Positions 34,086 to 43,403 of a stretch of 64,000 bases of DNA are shown one piece after another. Position numbers and translations under genes: made by a program. The notes beneath the pieces were generated by a model. The model was not told the DNA's origin and made no database searches. It saw only the letters and a program-made list of their open reading frames with translations. The stretch's first letter is position 1, and each line of letters begins with the position of its first letter. Origin of the DNA: Bradyrhizobium sp. ORS 285 (GTDB taxonomy: Bacteria > Pseudomonadota > Alphaproteobacteria > Rhizobiales > Xanthobacteraceae); assembly GCF_900176205.1 (NCBI RefSeq), contig NZ_LT859959.1, positions 6,437,001-6,501,000 of the forward strand. Reading direction: 5' to 3'.

Positions 34086-35057
34086 ATGCCTTCTTTGACC
34101 GAATGGAAAGTGCCGTTCGCCTTCCAGCCTCGCGCCGAAGACTATCAATATGATCTCGACCACGCGCTGTCGTCGATCGTCGGCCTGCATTCGATCATCC
34201 CGCCGGATGCCTTCAGCGCGGAGACGCTGGGCACCGAGCGCGCCGGCAATGCGGTCGTGATCGATGACGGGCTGGTGCTCACCATCGGCTATCTCATCAC
34301 CGAGGCTGAATCGGTCTGGCTGCATCTCAACGATGGGCGCGTGGTCGAAGGCCATGTGCTCGGGTTCGATTTCGCGACCGGCTTCGGCCTGGTGCAGGCG
34401 CTCGGGCAGCTCGACCTGCCGGCGCTGCCGCTGGGCTCCTCGGCGTCGACCAAGATCGGCGACCAGGTCGTGCTCGGCGGCGCCGGCGGCCGGACCCGCT
34501 CGGTCGCAAGCCAGATCATCGCCAAGCAGGAATTCGCCGGCTATTGGGAGTATCTGCTCGACGAGGCGATCTTCACCCATCCGGCGCATCCCAATTGGGG
34601 CGGCACCGGCCTGCTCTCGCCCAAGGGCGAGCTGATCGGCATCGGCTCGCTGCAGCTCGAGCGTGAGCGCGACAGCAAGGCTGAGCACGTCAACATGATC
34701 GTGCCGATCGATCTGTTGAAGCCGATCATCGACGATCTCCGCCGCTTCGGCCGAGTCAACAAGCCGGCCCGGCCCTGGCTCGGCATGTACGCCACCGAGG
34801 TTGACGACCGCGTCGTGGTCATCGGCGTCTCCAACAACGGCCCGGCCGCGCGCGCCGAGCTGAAGGCCGGCGACATCATCCTCGGCATCAATGGCGACAA
34901 GGTCACGACCCAGAGCGAGTTCTACCGCAAGCTCTGGTCGCTCGGCGATGCCGGCGTCGACGTGCCGCTGACCGTGCACCATGAGGGCGTCACCTTCGAC
35001 GTCACGGTGGCGTCGACCGATCGCGCCAAGCTGTTGAAGGCGCCGCGCCTCCACTGA
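34086..35057 (+). CDS. HtrA/Deg-like protein with degenerate protease triad, plus PDZ
   Basis: A 323-residue protein with a trypsin-like S1C fold and a C-terminal PDZ domain (SNNGPAARAELKAGDIILGI, about 255-275). The usual HtrA catalytic sites are altered: the His region reads VVIDDGLVLTIGYLITEAES instead of TNNHV, the Asp region reads GFDFATGFGLVQAL, and the Ser motif GNSGGP is replaced by NWGGTG. I see none of the three catalytic residues in place, so it looks like a non-proteolytic scaffold or sensor. There is no signal peptide, unlike periplasmic DegP. Its stop is nine bases from that of the convergent lipase. Confidence 0.8.
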   Translation: MPSLTEWKVPFAFQPRAEDYQYDLDHALSSIVGLHSIIPPDAFSAETLGTERAGNAVVIDDGLVLTIGYLITEAESVWLHLNDGRVVEGHVLGFDFATGFGLVQALGQLDLPALPLGSSASTKIGDQVVLGGAGGRTRSVASQIIAKQEFAGYWEYLLDEAIFTHPAHPNWGGTGLLSPKGELIGIGSLQLERERDSKAEHVNMIVPIDLLKPIIDDLRRFGRVNKPARPWLGMYATEVDDRVVVIGVSNNGPAARAELKAGDIILGINGDKVTTQSEFYRKLWSLGDAGVDVPLTVHHEGVTFDVTVASTDRAKLLKAPRLH

Positions 35058-35066
35058 GGCGCGGCC

Positions 35067-37004
35067 TCACGCTATCACGTGCCAAGCCGCCGCGACCTGA
35101 TCGTGCAGATGAGCATCACTCGGCAGCTGTGAGGCGGCCGTCGGATCGAAGCCCGGATGGGTCTGCGTGTAGGTCGCCATCGCCTGCACCAGCTGCGTGA
35201 CCTGGGTATCGAGCTCCAGGCCGCCCGCCTTGATCTCCTGCAGCTGATAGGAGCCGCCGAGGAACCAGTCGGCGATCGTCACCTGCTGGTGAGTGCCGAG
35301 AATGTCGATCTCGAGATCGTTGCCGGATTTGACGAACCAGAAATTGTCGGCCGTGTAGGCGCTGCCGAAATCCAGCGTGCCGGTCGGCTTGGACAGCGAC
35401 GCGACACCGTTGATGATCACGTCATTGCCGTCGCCCGGCGCATAGACATAGGTCGCGCCGACACCACCGACCAGGATGTTGTCGCCGGCGCCGCCGTTCA
35501 GCACATCCCTGCCCAGGCCGCCGATCAGCAGATCGTCATTGGCGGTGCCGTAGAGCATGTCGTTGCCGCCGCCAGCAATCAACAGCGCGCCGTCGGTCGC
35601 TGCGATCGTCACGCCCGACACCGGATCGATCATCACCGTCGTCGCGGCATCGCTCAGCGCTGCGCTGAGCCAGTCGAGATTATCAGTCTTGCCGCCCCAC
35701 AACGTGCTGATCGCCGTGTCGATCAGCTTGGCATCCTCGCCGTCGGCGCTCGCCACCGAGTCGATCAGGGCAATCTTGCCGAGGATGTCGACGGCCGAGC
35801 CCGTCGCGATCGAGGACCACAGGTCGGACGAGAGATCTGCGACGAGCAGGTTCTTGGCCGTGTCCTGATACAGAATGCCGTGCTCGTGCCCGATCACGCC
35901 CGGCGTCGCCGACAGCACCTCGTCATGGTTCTGCGCCAGCAGCGCCGAATACTCCACGACGATGTCGGCGAGCGCCTTCTCGACACCGCCGTTCTTGAGA
36001 TAGTGCGCCGCCGTCGATGCGCTGACGCTGTCGGCGAGCACGCCGCCGCCATTGAACAGCGCCTGCACGGCGCTGTTGCCGTAACCGCTGGCGTCGGTCA
36101 CCGTCGAATAGGCGATCATATCCTTCATCTTGTCGGCCGGCGCGCCTTCACCGCCCACGCCAGCCGCGGGAATGCCGACCGCCTTGGCGATCGCGTCATC
36201 CTCCAGCGGCGCCAGCAGCACCGCAGCCGCCTTCTTCCAGTCCTGCGCATTGTTGTCGCTCGCCCACTGCATCATCGTCAGCAGCGCGATCGAATGCAGC
36301 TTGATCGGATCGAGCCCGAGGTCGGTTCCCGCGCCGAGCACCGTCTTCTGCTCGGACGAGATACCTATCGCCGCATCGGTGATCGCCAACGCGCCGGCGA
36401 CCGGTCCGAGCTGCAGCAGCGCAAGCGGCGCTTCCAGCACCGGCGCTGCGGCCCGCACATATTGCAAAACTTCGCCTGAGAGCGAGACCGTGTGAATGTC
36501 GGAATAGCGGTCGACCGGGTGCGAGCCGAGTGCGCCCCAGAAGCCGTGGAGCTGATCGTAGCGGACCTCGGCCGCGAACTCGAACGGCATCGCGTCATAC
36601 GCGTAGGCCACCTTGTCGTTCAGCGCCGCGATGTAGCCGGCCAAGCCGCCGCCGAGCGAGTGACCGGTCAGCGAGACATGGGACGTCGTCGCCCATGTCT
36701 TGTAGTAGGCCTCCGCATCTGGAAACTGCGTCGGCCAGCCGGTGAGCCCGGCGCCGCCGAGCCACGCCGGCACGTCGGCGATGCTGTCGGTGCCGCGATA
36801 CGAGATGATCCGCGTCGATGGATCACCAGCGAGCTGATAGGTCGCCGCCTCGAAATTATCAGCCGCAGCGACGACAGAGCCGGCCACCAGCTCGTAATTG
36901 CCGATGCGATTGAAATTGACAGAGAGCGTCGGATTGACACCTCTGTTGTAGACGTCCATGGCGAGCACCGCGTTGATCAACGCGGCTGACGGCGAACTGG
37001 TCAT
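35067..37004 (-). CDS. Lipase with RTX-type calcium-binding repeats
   Basis: A protein of about 645 residues. The N-terminal half is an alpha/beta-hydrolase lipase with the nucleophile elbow SLTGHSLGGGLAGY, S116. Residues about 480-530 carry RTX nonapeptides (GGGNDMLYG, NDDLLIGGL, GRDVLNGGA, GDNILVGGV), which bind calcium after secretion. The lack of an N-terminal signal peptide and the RTX repeats point to a type I secretion system, with a C-terminal export signal; no type I genes are nearby. ATG 37004 is preferred because GGGGGA lies upstream; an ATG at 37037 is possible. Confidence 0.82.
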   Translation of the reverse strand: MTSSPSAALINAVLAMDVYNRGVNPTLSVNFNRIGNYELVAGSVVAAADNFEAATYQLAGDPSTRIISYRGTDSIADVPAWLGGAGLTGWPTQFPDAEAYYKTWATTSHVSLTGHSLGGGLAGYIAALNDKVAYAYDAMPFEFAAEVRYDQLHGFWGALGSHPVDRYSDIHTVSLSGEVLQYVRAAAPVLEAPLALLQLGPVAGALAITDAAIGISSEQKTVLGAGTDLGLDPIKLHSIALLTMMQWASDNNAQDWKKAAAVLLAPLEDDAIAKAVGIPAAGVGGEGAPADKMKDMIAYSTVTDASGYGNSAVQALFNGGGVLADSVSASTAAHYLKNGGVEKALADIVVEYSALLAQNHDEVLSATPGVIGHEHGILYQDTAKNLLVADLSSDLWSSIATGSAVDILGKIALIDSVASADGEDAKLIDTAISTLWGGKTDNLDWLSAALSDAATTVMIDPVSGVTIAATDGALLIAGGGNDMLYGTANDDLLIGGLGRDVLNGGAGDNILVGGVGATYVYAPGDGNDVIINGVASLSKPTGTLDFGSAYTADNFWFVKSGNDLEIDILGTHQQVTIADWFLGGSYQLQEIKAGGLELDTQVTQLVQAMATYTQTHPGFDPTAASQLPSDAHLHDQVAAAWHVIA

Positions 37005-37355
37005 GATGCGCATCCCCCGTAACAGCCGGTCGGCCATTTTGACCGCAACATCAGATAGATTTGGAACCTGCTGCTGCGCCGTCGGCTTTCATGAAGTGCG
37101 ACATCACGTCCGATGTTTGTCAATCGCGATTCGTCCACACGTGTATTTGCTGACGATGCGCTCGTTGCGCGATGCGCACACCATCAGCCCGCTCCCGATG
37201 CCCACGACTGGCCTGTGATGCCTTGGAGCGGTCATGCGCGCAGCGAACACCGGTTCGGAAAATGATCATTGCCGCCGCCGCCGATTTTGCGTTGCATGAC
37301 AGGGCTCCCCGGCCAGCGGGTGACACATCGAAACCCGCCCGACCAGGAGATCTGC
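37005..37355. other. Divergent intergenic region
   Basis: About 350 bases between the RTX lipase (minus strand) and the esterase (plus strand) hold no ORF I believe in. It must carry both promoters. No clear repeat or terminator is visible. A Shine-Dalgarno AGGAG ends it before the plus-strand gene. Confidence 0.5.
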
Positions 37356-38420
37356 ATGACCGACGCCGTGGTGGATGACATTCTCATCATGTTGCCGCCG
37401 CTGCTGCAGACGCTCGAGGCGCTGTCCTTCGTCGCGCGCTATCTGAACCCGCCGGATTTCGATCGCGTGATGGCCGAGATCGGCGATCCCGAGCAGACCC
37501 TGCACACCGCGCGCGTCCATCTGACATCGTGGCCGGCGGATTTTGCCCATATCCGGCTGGCGTTCGATACCGCCTCCGATGCCGCGCTGCTGTCCTTCGC
37601 CGGCCTGCGCGCGGTTCAGCGCGGTGAAGGCGATCTGGTCGACGTGTTCCGCGCCTTGCGCCAGCTGCCGCGCGCGCTCGAGGCGCTGTTTCCGCTGGCG
37701 CCGACGCTGCCGCCGCTGAGCGAGTTCTTCCTGGACCCGGCCGTCTCCGAGGACCAGGCCGTTCGCCAGTTGCTCGCTGCGTCGGCCGGCAAGGATGCGG
37801 TGTTCCACGATCACAACGAGATCGGCAATCGCGGCGGTTTCTCGCTCTACGTGCCCGAATACTACACCGCCGACCGCGCCTGGCCGCTGGTAATGGCGCT
37901 GCATGGCGGCAGCGGCAATGGCCGCGACTTCCTGTGGAGCTGGCTGCGCGCGGCCCGCAGTCTCGGCGCAATCCTCGTGGCGCCGACCGCCACGGGGCCG
38001 ACCTGGGCGCTGATGGGCGAGGACGCCGACACGCCGAACCTCGTGCGCATCCTCGACCTCGTGCGCAGCCGCATCTCGATCGATCCCGCACGGATGCTGC
38101 TCACGGGAATGAGCGATGGCGGCACCTTCTGCTATGTCAGCGGGCTGGAGCGCAGCTCGCCGTTCACCCATCTCGCCCCCGTCGCCGCGACCTTCCACCC
38201 GCTGATGGCCGAGATCGCTGATCGCGATCGCCTGCGCGGACTGCCGATCCAGATCGTGCACGGCCAGCTCGACTGGATGTTCCCGGTCGAGATTGCGCGG
38301 CACACCCAGGAGGCCTTGGCAAAATCCGGCGCGCATGTCGTCTATCGCGAGATCGACGATCTCAGCCATTGCTATCCGCGCGAGGTGAATGTCGAGCTGC
38401 TGCGCTGGCTGATGAGCTGA
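37356..38420 (+). CDS. Alpha/beta hydrolase, phospholipase/carboxylesterase-like
   Basis: A 354-residue protein. The first 130 residues form a helical region without a known motif (MLPPLLQTLEALSFVARYL...). The C-terminal part is an alpha/beta-hydrolase: PLVMALHGGSGNGRDFLW near residue 180, the nucleophile elbow LTGMSDGGTF, and the catalytic region IQIVHGQLDWMFPVE and DLSHCYPRE with the last histidine. No signal peptide, so it is cytoplasmic. AGGAG six bases before the ATG fixes the start. The substrate is unknown. Confidence 0.8.
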   Translation: MTDAVVDDILIMLPPLLQTLEALSFVARYLNPPDFDRVMAEIGDPEQTLHTARVHLTSWPADFAHIRLAFDTASDAALLSFAGLRAVQRGEGDLVDVFRALRQLPRALEALFPLAPTLPPLSEFFLDPAVSEDQAVRQLLAASAGKDAVFHDHNEIGNRGGFSLYVPEYYTADRAWPLVMALHGGSGNGRDFLWSWLRAARSLGAILVAPTATGPTWALMGEDADTPNLVRILDLVRSRISIDPARMLLTGMSDGGTFCYVSGLERSSPFTHLAPVAATFHPLMAEIADRDRLRGLPIQIVHGQLDWMFPVEIARHTQEALAKSGAHVVYREIDDLSHCYPREVNVELLRWLMS

Positions 38421-38562
38421 CACGATCAGCTCCGCTCGTCCGACATGACCGATCGGTAAGATCGGCGACATAATCTCGACGGATTTTCTCCGCATTGATT
38501 AGCGCTCGGCTAACAGCGGGGGCGCTGCACAGGGCGGACATGATGCCGCCGAAGGATCGCCC

Positions 38563-39912
38563 ATGCCCTCGCCCGCTGCGCCGCTCTCCTCGGCCCGCCC
38601 CACCTCCGTCGTGCTCGCGGACGGCGTGAGCCGCCTGGAGGTCACGCTTAAGCTCACCACCGCGATCCTGGCGCTGGCGGCCGGCGTCTACACCTATCTC
38701 GGCGTGCGCGAGCTGCTCAATGGCAGCCCGACCACGGTGTTCTTCGCGGCCGTCATCTATTCCGTTGCGGTCTCTGTCGGCATCTACGCCTTCTGGGTGT
38801 TCATGATGCAGTTCATGCCGCACGTCACCAGCATGATGGGACGGCTGCTGATGGCCGGCTGCATGGTGCTGGGCTCGCTGATGATCGTCGCGATGTCGTC
38901 CTGGCTCAACGCCTCGGCGCTGGCCGGCGCCGCCGCCATTCAGCAGCACCTGGCGATCACCGTGCAGAACTACACGCGCGATCTGGACCGCGCGAACAGC
39001 CAGGCGATCGCCGCACAAAGCCTGTTGCCCGACATCCAGCTCGCCTCCTCGCGCTTCGCCAAGCTGGCCGACGCCGAGCGAGCCGGCTCGCTCACCGGCA
39101 CCTCCGGCTCCGGTACGGTGGTTCAGCTTCTCACGCAGATGTCGACGCAGCTCGACGGGCTCGGGCAGCAGGTGCAGGAGTCCGGCAAACGAGTTTCGGC
39201 GCTCTACGAGCAGGGCGGCAAGAGCCTTGCCAAGATGCGCGAGCTGATCTCCGACCGCGGCCCCATCGCCAGTCGAAGCGATGCGTTCGCCACGGAGTCG
39301 CTGACCCTGATGGGCGTGATCGCCAATCTGCAGCAGACCTCGGTGGCGCCTGCCGTCAGGCGCACCGCGGCCTCGCTCTCCGCCGGCTTCATCGCGCCCG
39401 CCGCGGGCGGACGCAGCGGCGACCTCGCCGAGCGGCAGACCGCCGTGGTCGGCAAGGTCGAAGGGGCGATCGCCACGCAGGCGGCGTCGCTGGCGGACGC
39501 CGCCGACAAGATCCTGGCGCTGCCGCGCATCGAGCCGACGCGGTTTCAGACCTTGTCACCGGCGGAGGCCGTGCTGCGCTATGCTGGCGACTTCATTCCG
39601 AGCTGGGCCGGCGCCATCTCGATCGACCTGATGCCGGCGGTGCTCGTCCTGATCCTCTGCGTCGTGCACGCCGCAATCCGTCGCGAGGGCCTGCCCGCCG
39701 CCAGCGCCTCGAGCCTGACCGCGAGCGACCTCGTGACCGCGCTGCAGATCGCCCGCGAGGTCGAGGATGCTCGACGGGCCGCCGAGGCACGGCCTGCCGC
39801 TGCACCGGCCGACACACCCACGGCGCCTGCTGACGAGCCGCAGCCGGCGGCCGCCGTGGCCACCGCGGACGAGAACGTCACCTCGCTGTCCTCCGCTCGA
39901 ATCGGGAAGTAG
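38563..39912 (+). CDS. Membrane protein with long periplasmic coiled region, unknown
   Basis: A 449-residue protein that I do not recognise. Hydrophobic helices lie at about 30-50 (LTTAILALAAGVYTYLGV), 60-80, 95-115 and 350-370 (LMPAVLVLILCVVHAAI). The stretch between, residues 125-340, is predicted helical with heptad-like spacing (AQSLLPDIQLASSRFAKLAD, LLTQMSTQLDGLGQQVQE). An Ala/Pro-rich tail of about 70 residues ends in the cytoplasm. Four bases separate it from the next gene, so they form an operon and may act together. Confidence 0.6.
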   Translation: MPSPAAPLSSARPTSVVLADGVSRLEVTLKLTTAILALAAGVYTYLGVRELLNGSPTTVFFAAVIYSVAVSVGIYAFWVFMMQFMPHVTSMMGRLLMAGCMVLGSLMIVAMSSWLNASALAGAAAIQQHLAITVQNYTRDLDRANSQAIAAQSLLPDIQLASSRFAKLADAERAGSLTGTSGSGTVVQLLTQMSTQLDGLGQQVQESGKRVSALYEQGGKSLAKMRELISDRGPIASRSDAFATESLTLMGVIANLQQTSVAPAVRRTAASLSAGFIAPAAGGRSGDLAERQTAVVGKVEGAIATQAASLADAADKILALPRIEPTRFQTLSPAEAVLRYAGDFIPSWAGAISIDLMPAVLVLILCVVHAAIRREGLPAASASSLTASDLVTALQIAREVEDARRAAEARPAAAPADTPTAPADEPQPAAAVATADENVTSLSSARIGK

Positions 39913-39916
39913 TCCG

Positions 39917-40735
39917 GTGGCTTCGGCCTTGAATCGACGCGTCCACGCCTGGCTCGCCGACAATCCGGACGAGAGCATTCTGCGCTGGGTGTTTCGCACC
40001 ATCCTCGTCGTGACGATCGTAGTCCTCGCAGCCGACTTGATCGAGCTGAATGATCCGCGTGCCTCATCGGAAGCGGCATCGCCTCAGCTCGACATTCGGA
40101 AGGAGCCGACGGACGCTCCGGCCGAGACACCCTCGGTGCTCACGCCCTTGTTGAAGCGGTTGATGCCGCTGCCGAAGGGCGATCCGGCGCTGGAGCAGCC
40201 GATCAGCCTCGAGCTGCGCGGCGGCGGCCGGCTCTACGCGACCGGCACGATCACGCCCGGCAGCGCGCGCGCCTTCACCGACGAGGTCGAACGCCATGGC
40301 GAGTACATCAAGACCATCGTGCTGAACTCGCCGGGCGGTTCGGTGGCCGATGCGCTCGTGATGGGGCGGCTGATCCGCGCGCGCAAATTTTCGACCGAGG
40401 TCGAGCCCGGCAAGACCTGCGTGTCGTCGTGCCCGCTGGTGCTCGCCGGCGGCGTGGAGCGCCGCGTTGGCGAGCGCGCCACCATCGGCGTGCATCAGGT
40501 CGCCGCGGTGCGCGCCGCCAATGCCGTCCGCACCGACAACGACATGAGTCTGGCGCAAAACGTCTCGGCGCGCTGCCAGCGCTACCTCGCCGACATGGGG
40601 ATCGACCTGAAGGTCTGGGTGCATGCGATGGAAACCCCGCATGACCAATTGTTCACCTTCAAGCCCGACGAGCTGAAAACGCTCAATCTTGTCACGTCGG
40701 GGCCGGAATCGCGTCCCGAAAAACCGCGCAGTTAG
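39917..40735 (+). CDS. ClpP/crotonase-fold periplasmic protein (COG3904-like)
   Basis: A 272-residue protein starting at GTG four bases after the previous gene. A membrane helix (TILVVTIVVLAADLIEL) anchors it near the N-terminus. The soluble part has the ClpP-like pattern YIKTIVLNSPGGSVADALVM and KTCVSSCPLVLAGGVERRVG, which carries the oxyanion glycines and a serine at the expected nucleophile place (SSCPLVLAGG), followed by a histidine in IGVHQVAAV. This matches the predicted periplasmic serine-protease-like family COG3904. Substrate unknown. Confidence 0.75.
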   Translation: MASALNRRVHAWLADNPDESILRWVFRTILVVTIVVLAADLIELNDPRASSEAASPQLDIRKEPTDAPAETPSVLTPLLKRLMPLPKGDPALEQPISLELRGGGRLYATGTITPGSARAFTDEVERHGEYIKTIVLNSPGGSVADALVMGRLIRARKFSTEVEPGKTCVSSCPLVLAGGVERRVGERATIGVHQVAAVRAANAVRTDNDMSLAQNVSARCQRYLADMGIDLKVWVHAMETPHDQLFTFKPDELKTLNLVTSGPESRPEKPRS

Positions 40736-40825
40736 TTTGTCTGGTCCGGCTTGAACCTTCCGCCGCAACGGCGGAACCAAGCTTCGACGGCGGCGTTGTC
40801 GGCCGTCACACTGGAGAACATGATC

Positions 40826-41032
40826 ATGCGGACATTGGTGGGAATGATCCTGGGTGCGCTGCTTCTGGGGTTCGGCGTCTACATCCACGATTCGATGCAG
40901 ACCTCGGAAGTCGCCAACGGATCGGGCGCGCAATCGCGCCGGACCATCGTCAACTGGGACGTCGCGTCGGACAGCTGGAATTCGCTGAAGACCCGCGCGC
41001 ATGACGACTGGGTTCGCATCTCGTCGAAGTAA
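40826..41032 (+). CDS. Small single-helix hypothetical protein
   Basis: A 68-residue protein with one N-terminal membrane helix (MILGALLLGFGVYIHD) and a short soluble tail with paired tryptophans (VNWDVASDSWNSLKTRA). GGAG (40813-40816) precedes two in-frame ATGs, and the second (40826) has better spacing. It follows the ClpP-like gene by about 90 bases and is ended by a terminator. No family recognised. Confidence 0.6.
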   Translation: MRTLVGMILGALLLGFGVYIHDSMQTSEVANGSGAQSRRTIVNWDVASDSWNSLKTRAHDDWVRISSK

Positions 41033-41053
41033 CGCGCGGCATCGCTGGTTTGC

Positions 41054-41091
41054 AGGGCGTCTCGACCTCGGGTCGGGGCGCCCTTTGCTTT
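41054..41091. terminator. Bidirectional terminator between convergent genes
   Basis: AGGGCG (41054-41059) pairs with CGCCCT (41079-41084), with an inner CGACC/GGTCG pair, followed by TTGCTTTG on the plus strand. It lies between the stop at 41032 and the minus-strand gene that ends at 41097. Confidence 0.75.
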
Positions 41092-41096
41092 GCACC

Positions 41097-41768
41097 CTAG
41101 TTGGCGGCCTTGGCTTTGCGCGCATCGGCGATGACCTGCTCGAACTGCGCCATGGTCAGCACGCCCGGCACCCTGAACTTGCCGACGATGAAGGACGGCG
41201 TGCCGCGGAAGCGCAGGCCGCGCGCCTGTTTGTCGTTGCGCGCCAGCATCGCGTCGATCGCCTTGGCGTTGGCGGAGAGATCGCGCTTGGCGCGATCGAC
41301 ATCGATGCCGGCCTCGGCAAGCAGCTCGTCTATGCGCGGCTCGGTGAGCTTGGAGCTGACACCGATCAGCGCCTCATGCGCCTTCGCATATTTGTCCTGA
41401 TACTTGGTCGCCAGCGCCATCCGAGCCGCGGTCACCGACACCGGCCCGAGGATCGGCCACTCCTTGAGGACCCAGCGGACCTTGCCGTCGTCATGCACGA
41501 CCTGCTGCAGTTCGGGATCGAGCTTGCGGCAATACGGACAATTGTAGTCGAACCATTCGACGATCGCGATGTCGCCCGAGGCGTTGCCGAGCACCGGCGC
41601 GTCGGGATCGCGCAGCACCGAGGCCTCGTCGGGCTCGTCGGCGTCGTCAGCGTTCTGGGCACGGCTTGATCGTGAAAAAACAGAAAGCGCGGCGCCGGCG
41701 GCCAAAAGGGAGAGAAGCTCGCGCCGGCTGCTCGCCGGGATGATCGCATCCGATGTGCTGCGCTTCAT
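41097..41768 (-). CDS. DsbA-like thiol-disulfide oxidoreductase
   Basis: A 223-residue exported protein. The N-terminus (SSRRELLSLLAAGAALSVF) has a twin arginine and a hydrophobic stretch, so export by Tat or Sec is possible. The thioredoxin-fold active site is FDYNCPYCRKLDPEL with C77 and C80. The family is DsbA/thiol oxidoreductase (DsbG/Com1-like), and the conserved cis-proline lies in RGTPSFIVGKF. It lies 5 bp after the TauE permease gene on the same strand, an operon. DsbB is encoded 3.5 kb away but in the same general region. Confidence 0.88.
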   Translation of the reverse strand: MKRSTSDAIIPASSRRELLSLLAAGAALSVFSRSSRAQNADDADEPDEASVLRDPDAPVLGNASGDIAIVEWFDYNCPYCRKLDPELQQVVHDDGKVRWVLKEWPILGPVSVTAARMALATKYQDKYAKAHEALIGVSSKLTEPRIDELLAEAGIDVDRAKRDLSANAKAIDAMLARNDKQARGLRFRGTPSFIVGKFRVPGVLTMAQFEQVIADARKAKAAN

Positions 41769-41773
41769 GAAAA

Positions 41774-42559
41774 TCAGCTCCAGATATGCAGCAGGCTGCG
41801 TGTCAGCATGTAGAGCGCCACCGCCGCGATCACGACCGAGAATACCACGTTCAACGCACCGCGCCGCTCCGAGAGATGGCGCGCCAGGCGCGTGCCGGCA
41901 AGGCCACCGGCGATGCCGCCGGCAATGAACAGTCCGGCGAGATCCCAGGCGACCAGCCCCGACCAGGCATAGCTCGCGGCCGTGGTGAGCCCGAAGGTCG
42001 TCACGGCGACCAGGGACGAGCTCACCGCGTTCATGATCGGCATGCCCGTGGCGGCCATCAGCGCCGGCACGATCAGGAAGCCGCCGCCGATGCCGAAGAA
42101 GCCGGACAGCGTGCCGGTGGCAAGTCCGAAGCCGACGATGGCGGGGACGTTCGCCATGCTCATCTTGACGTCGGGGATGCCGACCCGCGCCCGGGTCTTC
42201 AGCATCAGCAGCGCGATCACCATCATCACTAGCGCGAACAGCGCCAGCAGCTTCTGGCCGTCGACCATCTTGCCGAGCAGCGAACCGGTGAAGGCGCCGA
42301 CGATGCCGGCGGCGGCGAACAGCGCCGCGATCGGCCAGATCACGGTGCCGCCGCGGGCATGGTTGGCGAGATTGATCGCGGCATTGGTGGCGACCGCGAT
42401 CGCGCTCGAGCCGATCGCGATATGCGGCTCCGGCACGCCGACGACATAGACCATCAGCGGCACTGCGAGCACCGAGCCGCCGCCGCCGACGAGGCCGAGC
42501 GAGAACCCGACCATTCCGCCGCAGAGCACGCCGAGGATGCCTTGAATCGTCGAAATCAT
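41774..42559 (-). CDS. TauE/SafE-family membrane permease
   Basis: A 261-residue protein with about eight hydrophobic helices. Typical family pieces are MVGFSLGLVGGGGSVLAVPL near residue 15 and SGFFGIGGGFLIVPALMA near residue 155. Members export sulfite, sulfoacetate or other organic anions across the inner membrane. It is transcribed just upstream of the DsbA-like gene, with five bases between, so a link to periplasmic thiol or sulfur chemistry is plausible, but that is inference. Confidence 0.87.
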   Translation of the reverse strand: MISTIQGILGVLCGGMVGFSLGLVGGGGSVLAVPLMVYVVGVPEPHIAIGSSAIAVATNAAINLANHARGGTVIWPIAALFAAAGIVGAFTGSLLGKMVDGQKLLALFALVMMVIALLMLKTRARVGIPDVKMSMANVPAIVGFGLATGTLSGFFGIGGGFLIVPALMAATGMPIMNAVSSSLVAVTTFGLTTAASYAWSGLVAWDLAGLFIAGGIAGGLAGTRLARHLSERRGALNVVFSVVIAAVALYMLTRSLLHIWS

Positions 42560-42718
42560 GGCGGGAGCAGGTTCATTTCCCGGGCATCAAGGCAAGCCCC
42601 AAATTCACCGGAGCAGCATTGCCGCGCGACCGTCGCCGCAGGCCGGTACGCCCCGTCAACGACAGCGGCCGGACGCGCGAGGCATCCGGCCGCCGCGACA
42701 CCTTGCGTAACGCCGAGC

Positions 42719-43213
42719 TCAGGCCGCGCCCTTCAGCTTCTTGGTGCACTCGCTGAAGTAGCCGCCGCCCTTCTGGATCCACTTCATGCCGCCATTGGCG
42801 TTGGTCGCCTTGTTGGCGTTGTACTGATCGACGCAGGTATGCATGCGGGCCGTGCCGGGCTTCTCCTTGGCGTATTTCTGATCCACCGCCGTCGGGAAGA
42901 CGGCCGGACCGCTCGGCGCCGCAGGAGCCGCTTCCTCCTTGGCGGCAGACTTGCTCTCCTTCGCCGGCTTCGCCTCGGCGGCGGGCGCGGCCGGAGCGGC
43001 CGGTGCAGCAGCCGGCGCCGCGGCGGTGGCGTCGCTGCCGCACTGCGCCTTGCGGAAGTCGTTCCACTTCTGGCCGTTCAGCGTACCGGCCTCCTTCGCC
43101 TGCTTGTACTTGGCGCTGCACTCCTGCGAGGTCAGCGCCTGCGCCGGCACGACGGCGAACGCAGCCAGGCTGAGAGCTGCGATGGCAACCAATGATTTTG
43201 CGTGAAAACTCAT
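42719..43213 (-). CDS. Exported Cys-motif repeat protein, Ala/Lys-rich linker
   Basis: A 164-residue protein with a signal peptide (LVAIAALSLAAFAVVPAQAL). It has two short modules of similar pattern, ECSAKYKQAKEAGTLNGQKW...FRKAQC at residues 32-58 and CVDQYNANKATNANGGMKW...YFSEC at 130-157, joined by a low-complexity Ala/Pro/Lys linker. The module K-CSxKYQxAK-GxLxG-xWNxFRK-xC occurs in many Bradyrhizobium exported proteins of unknown function, from memory. Paired cysteines suggest periplasmic disulfides. Confidence 0.6.
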   Translation of the reverse strand: MSFHAKSLVAIAALSLAAFAVVPAQALTSQECSAKYKQAKEAGTLNGQKWNDFRKAQCGSDATAAAPAAAPAAPAAPAAEAKPAKESKSAAKEEAAPAAPSGPAVFPTAVDQKYAKEKPGTARMHTCVDQYNANKATNANGGMKWIQKGGGYFSECTKKLKGAA

Positions 43214-43403
43214 TCTCGATCTCCCCGTGGAGCATGATGGAATGGGACTACAATCTTAGCGGGCGAAGGGCCTGCGACAAGGCGGGGAGGCTCGGCCTTG
43301 CGCGAAAATATAATTTGCCTCGCCTGCCGATCCGGCCCATGGCATTCACACCGGGTTCAGCATCGGCGGACATGGGCCGCGCGTTTCGTTCGAGGATTTC
43401 AGC

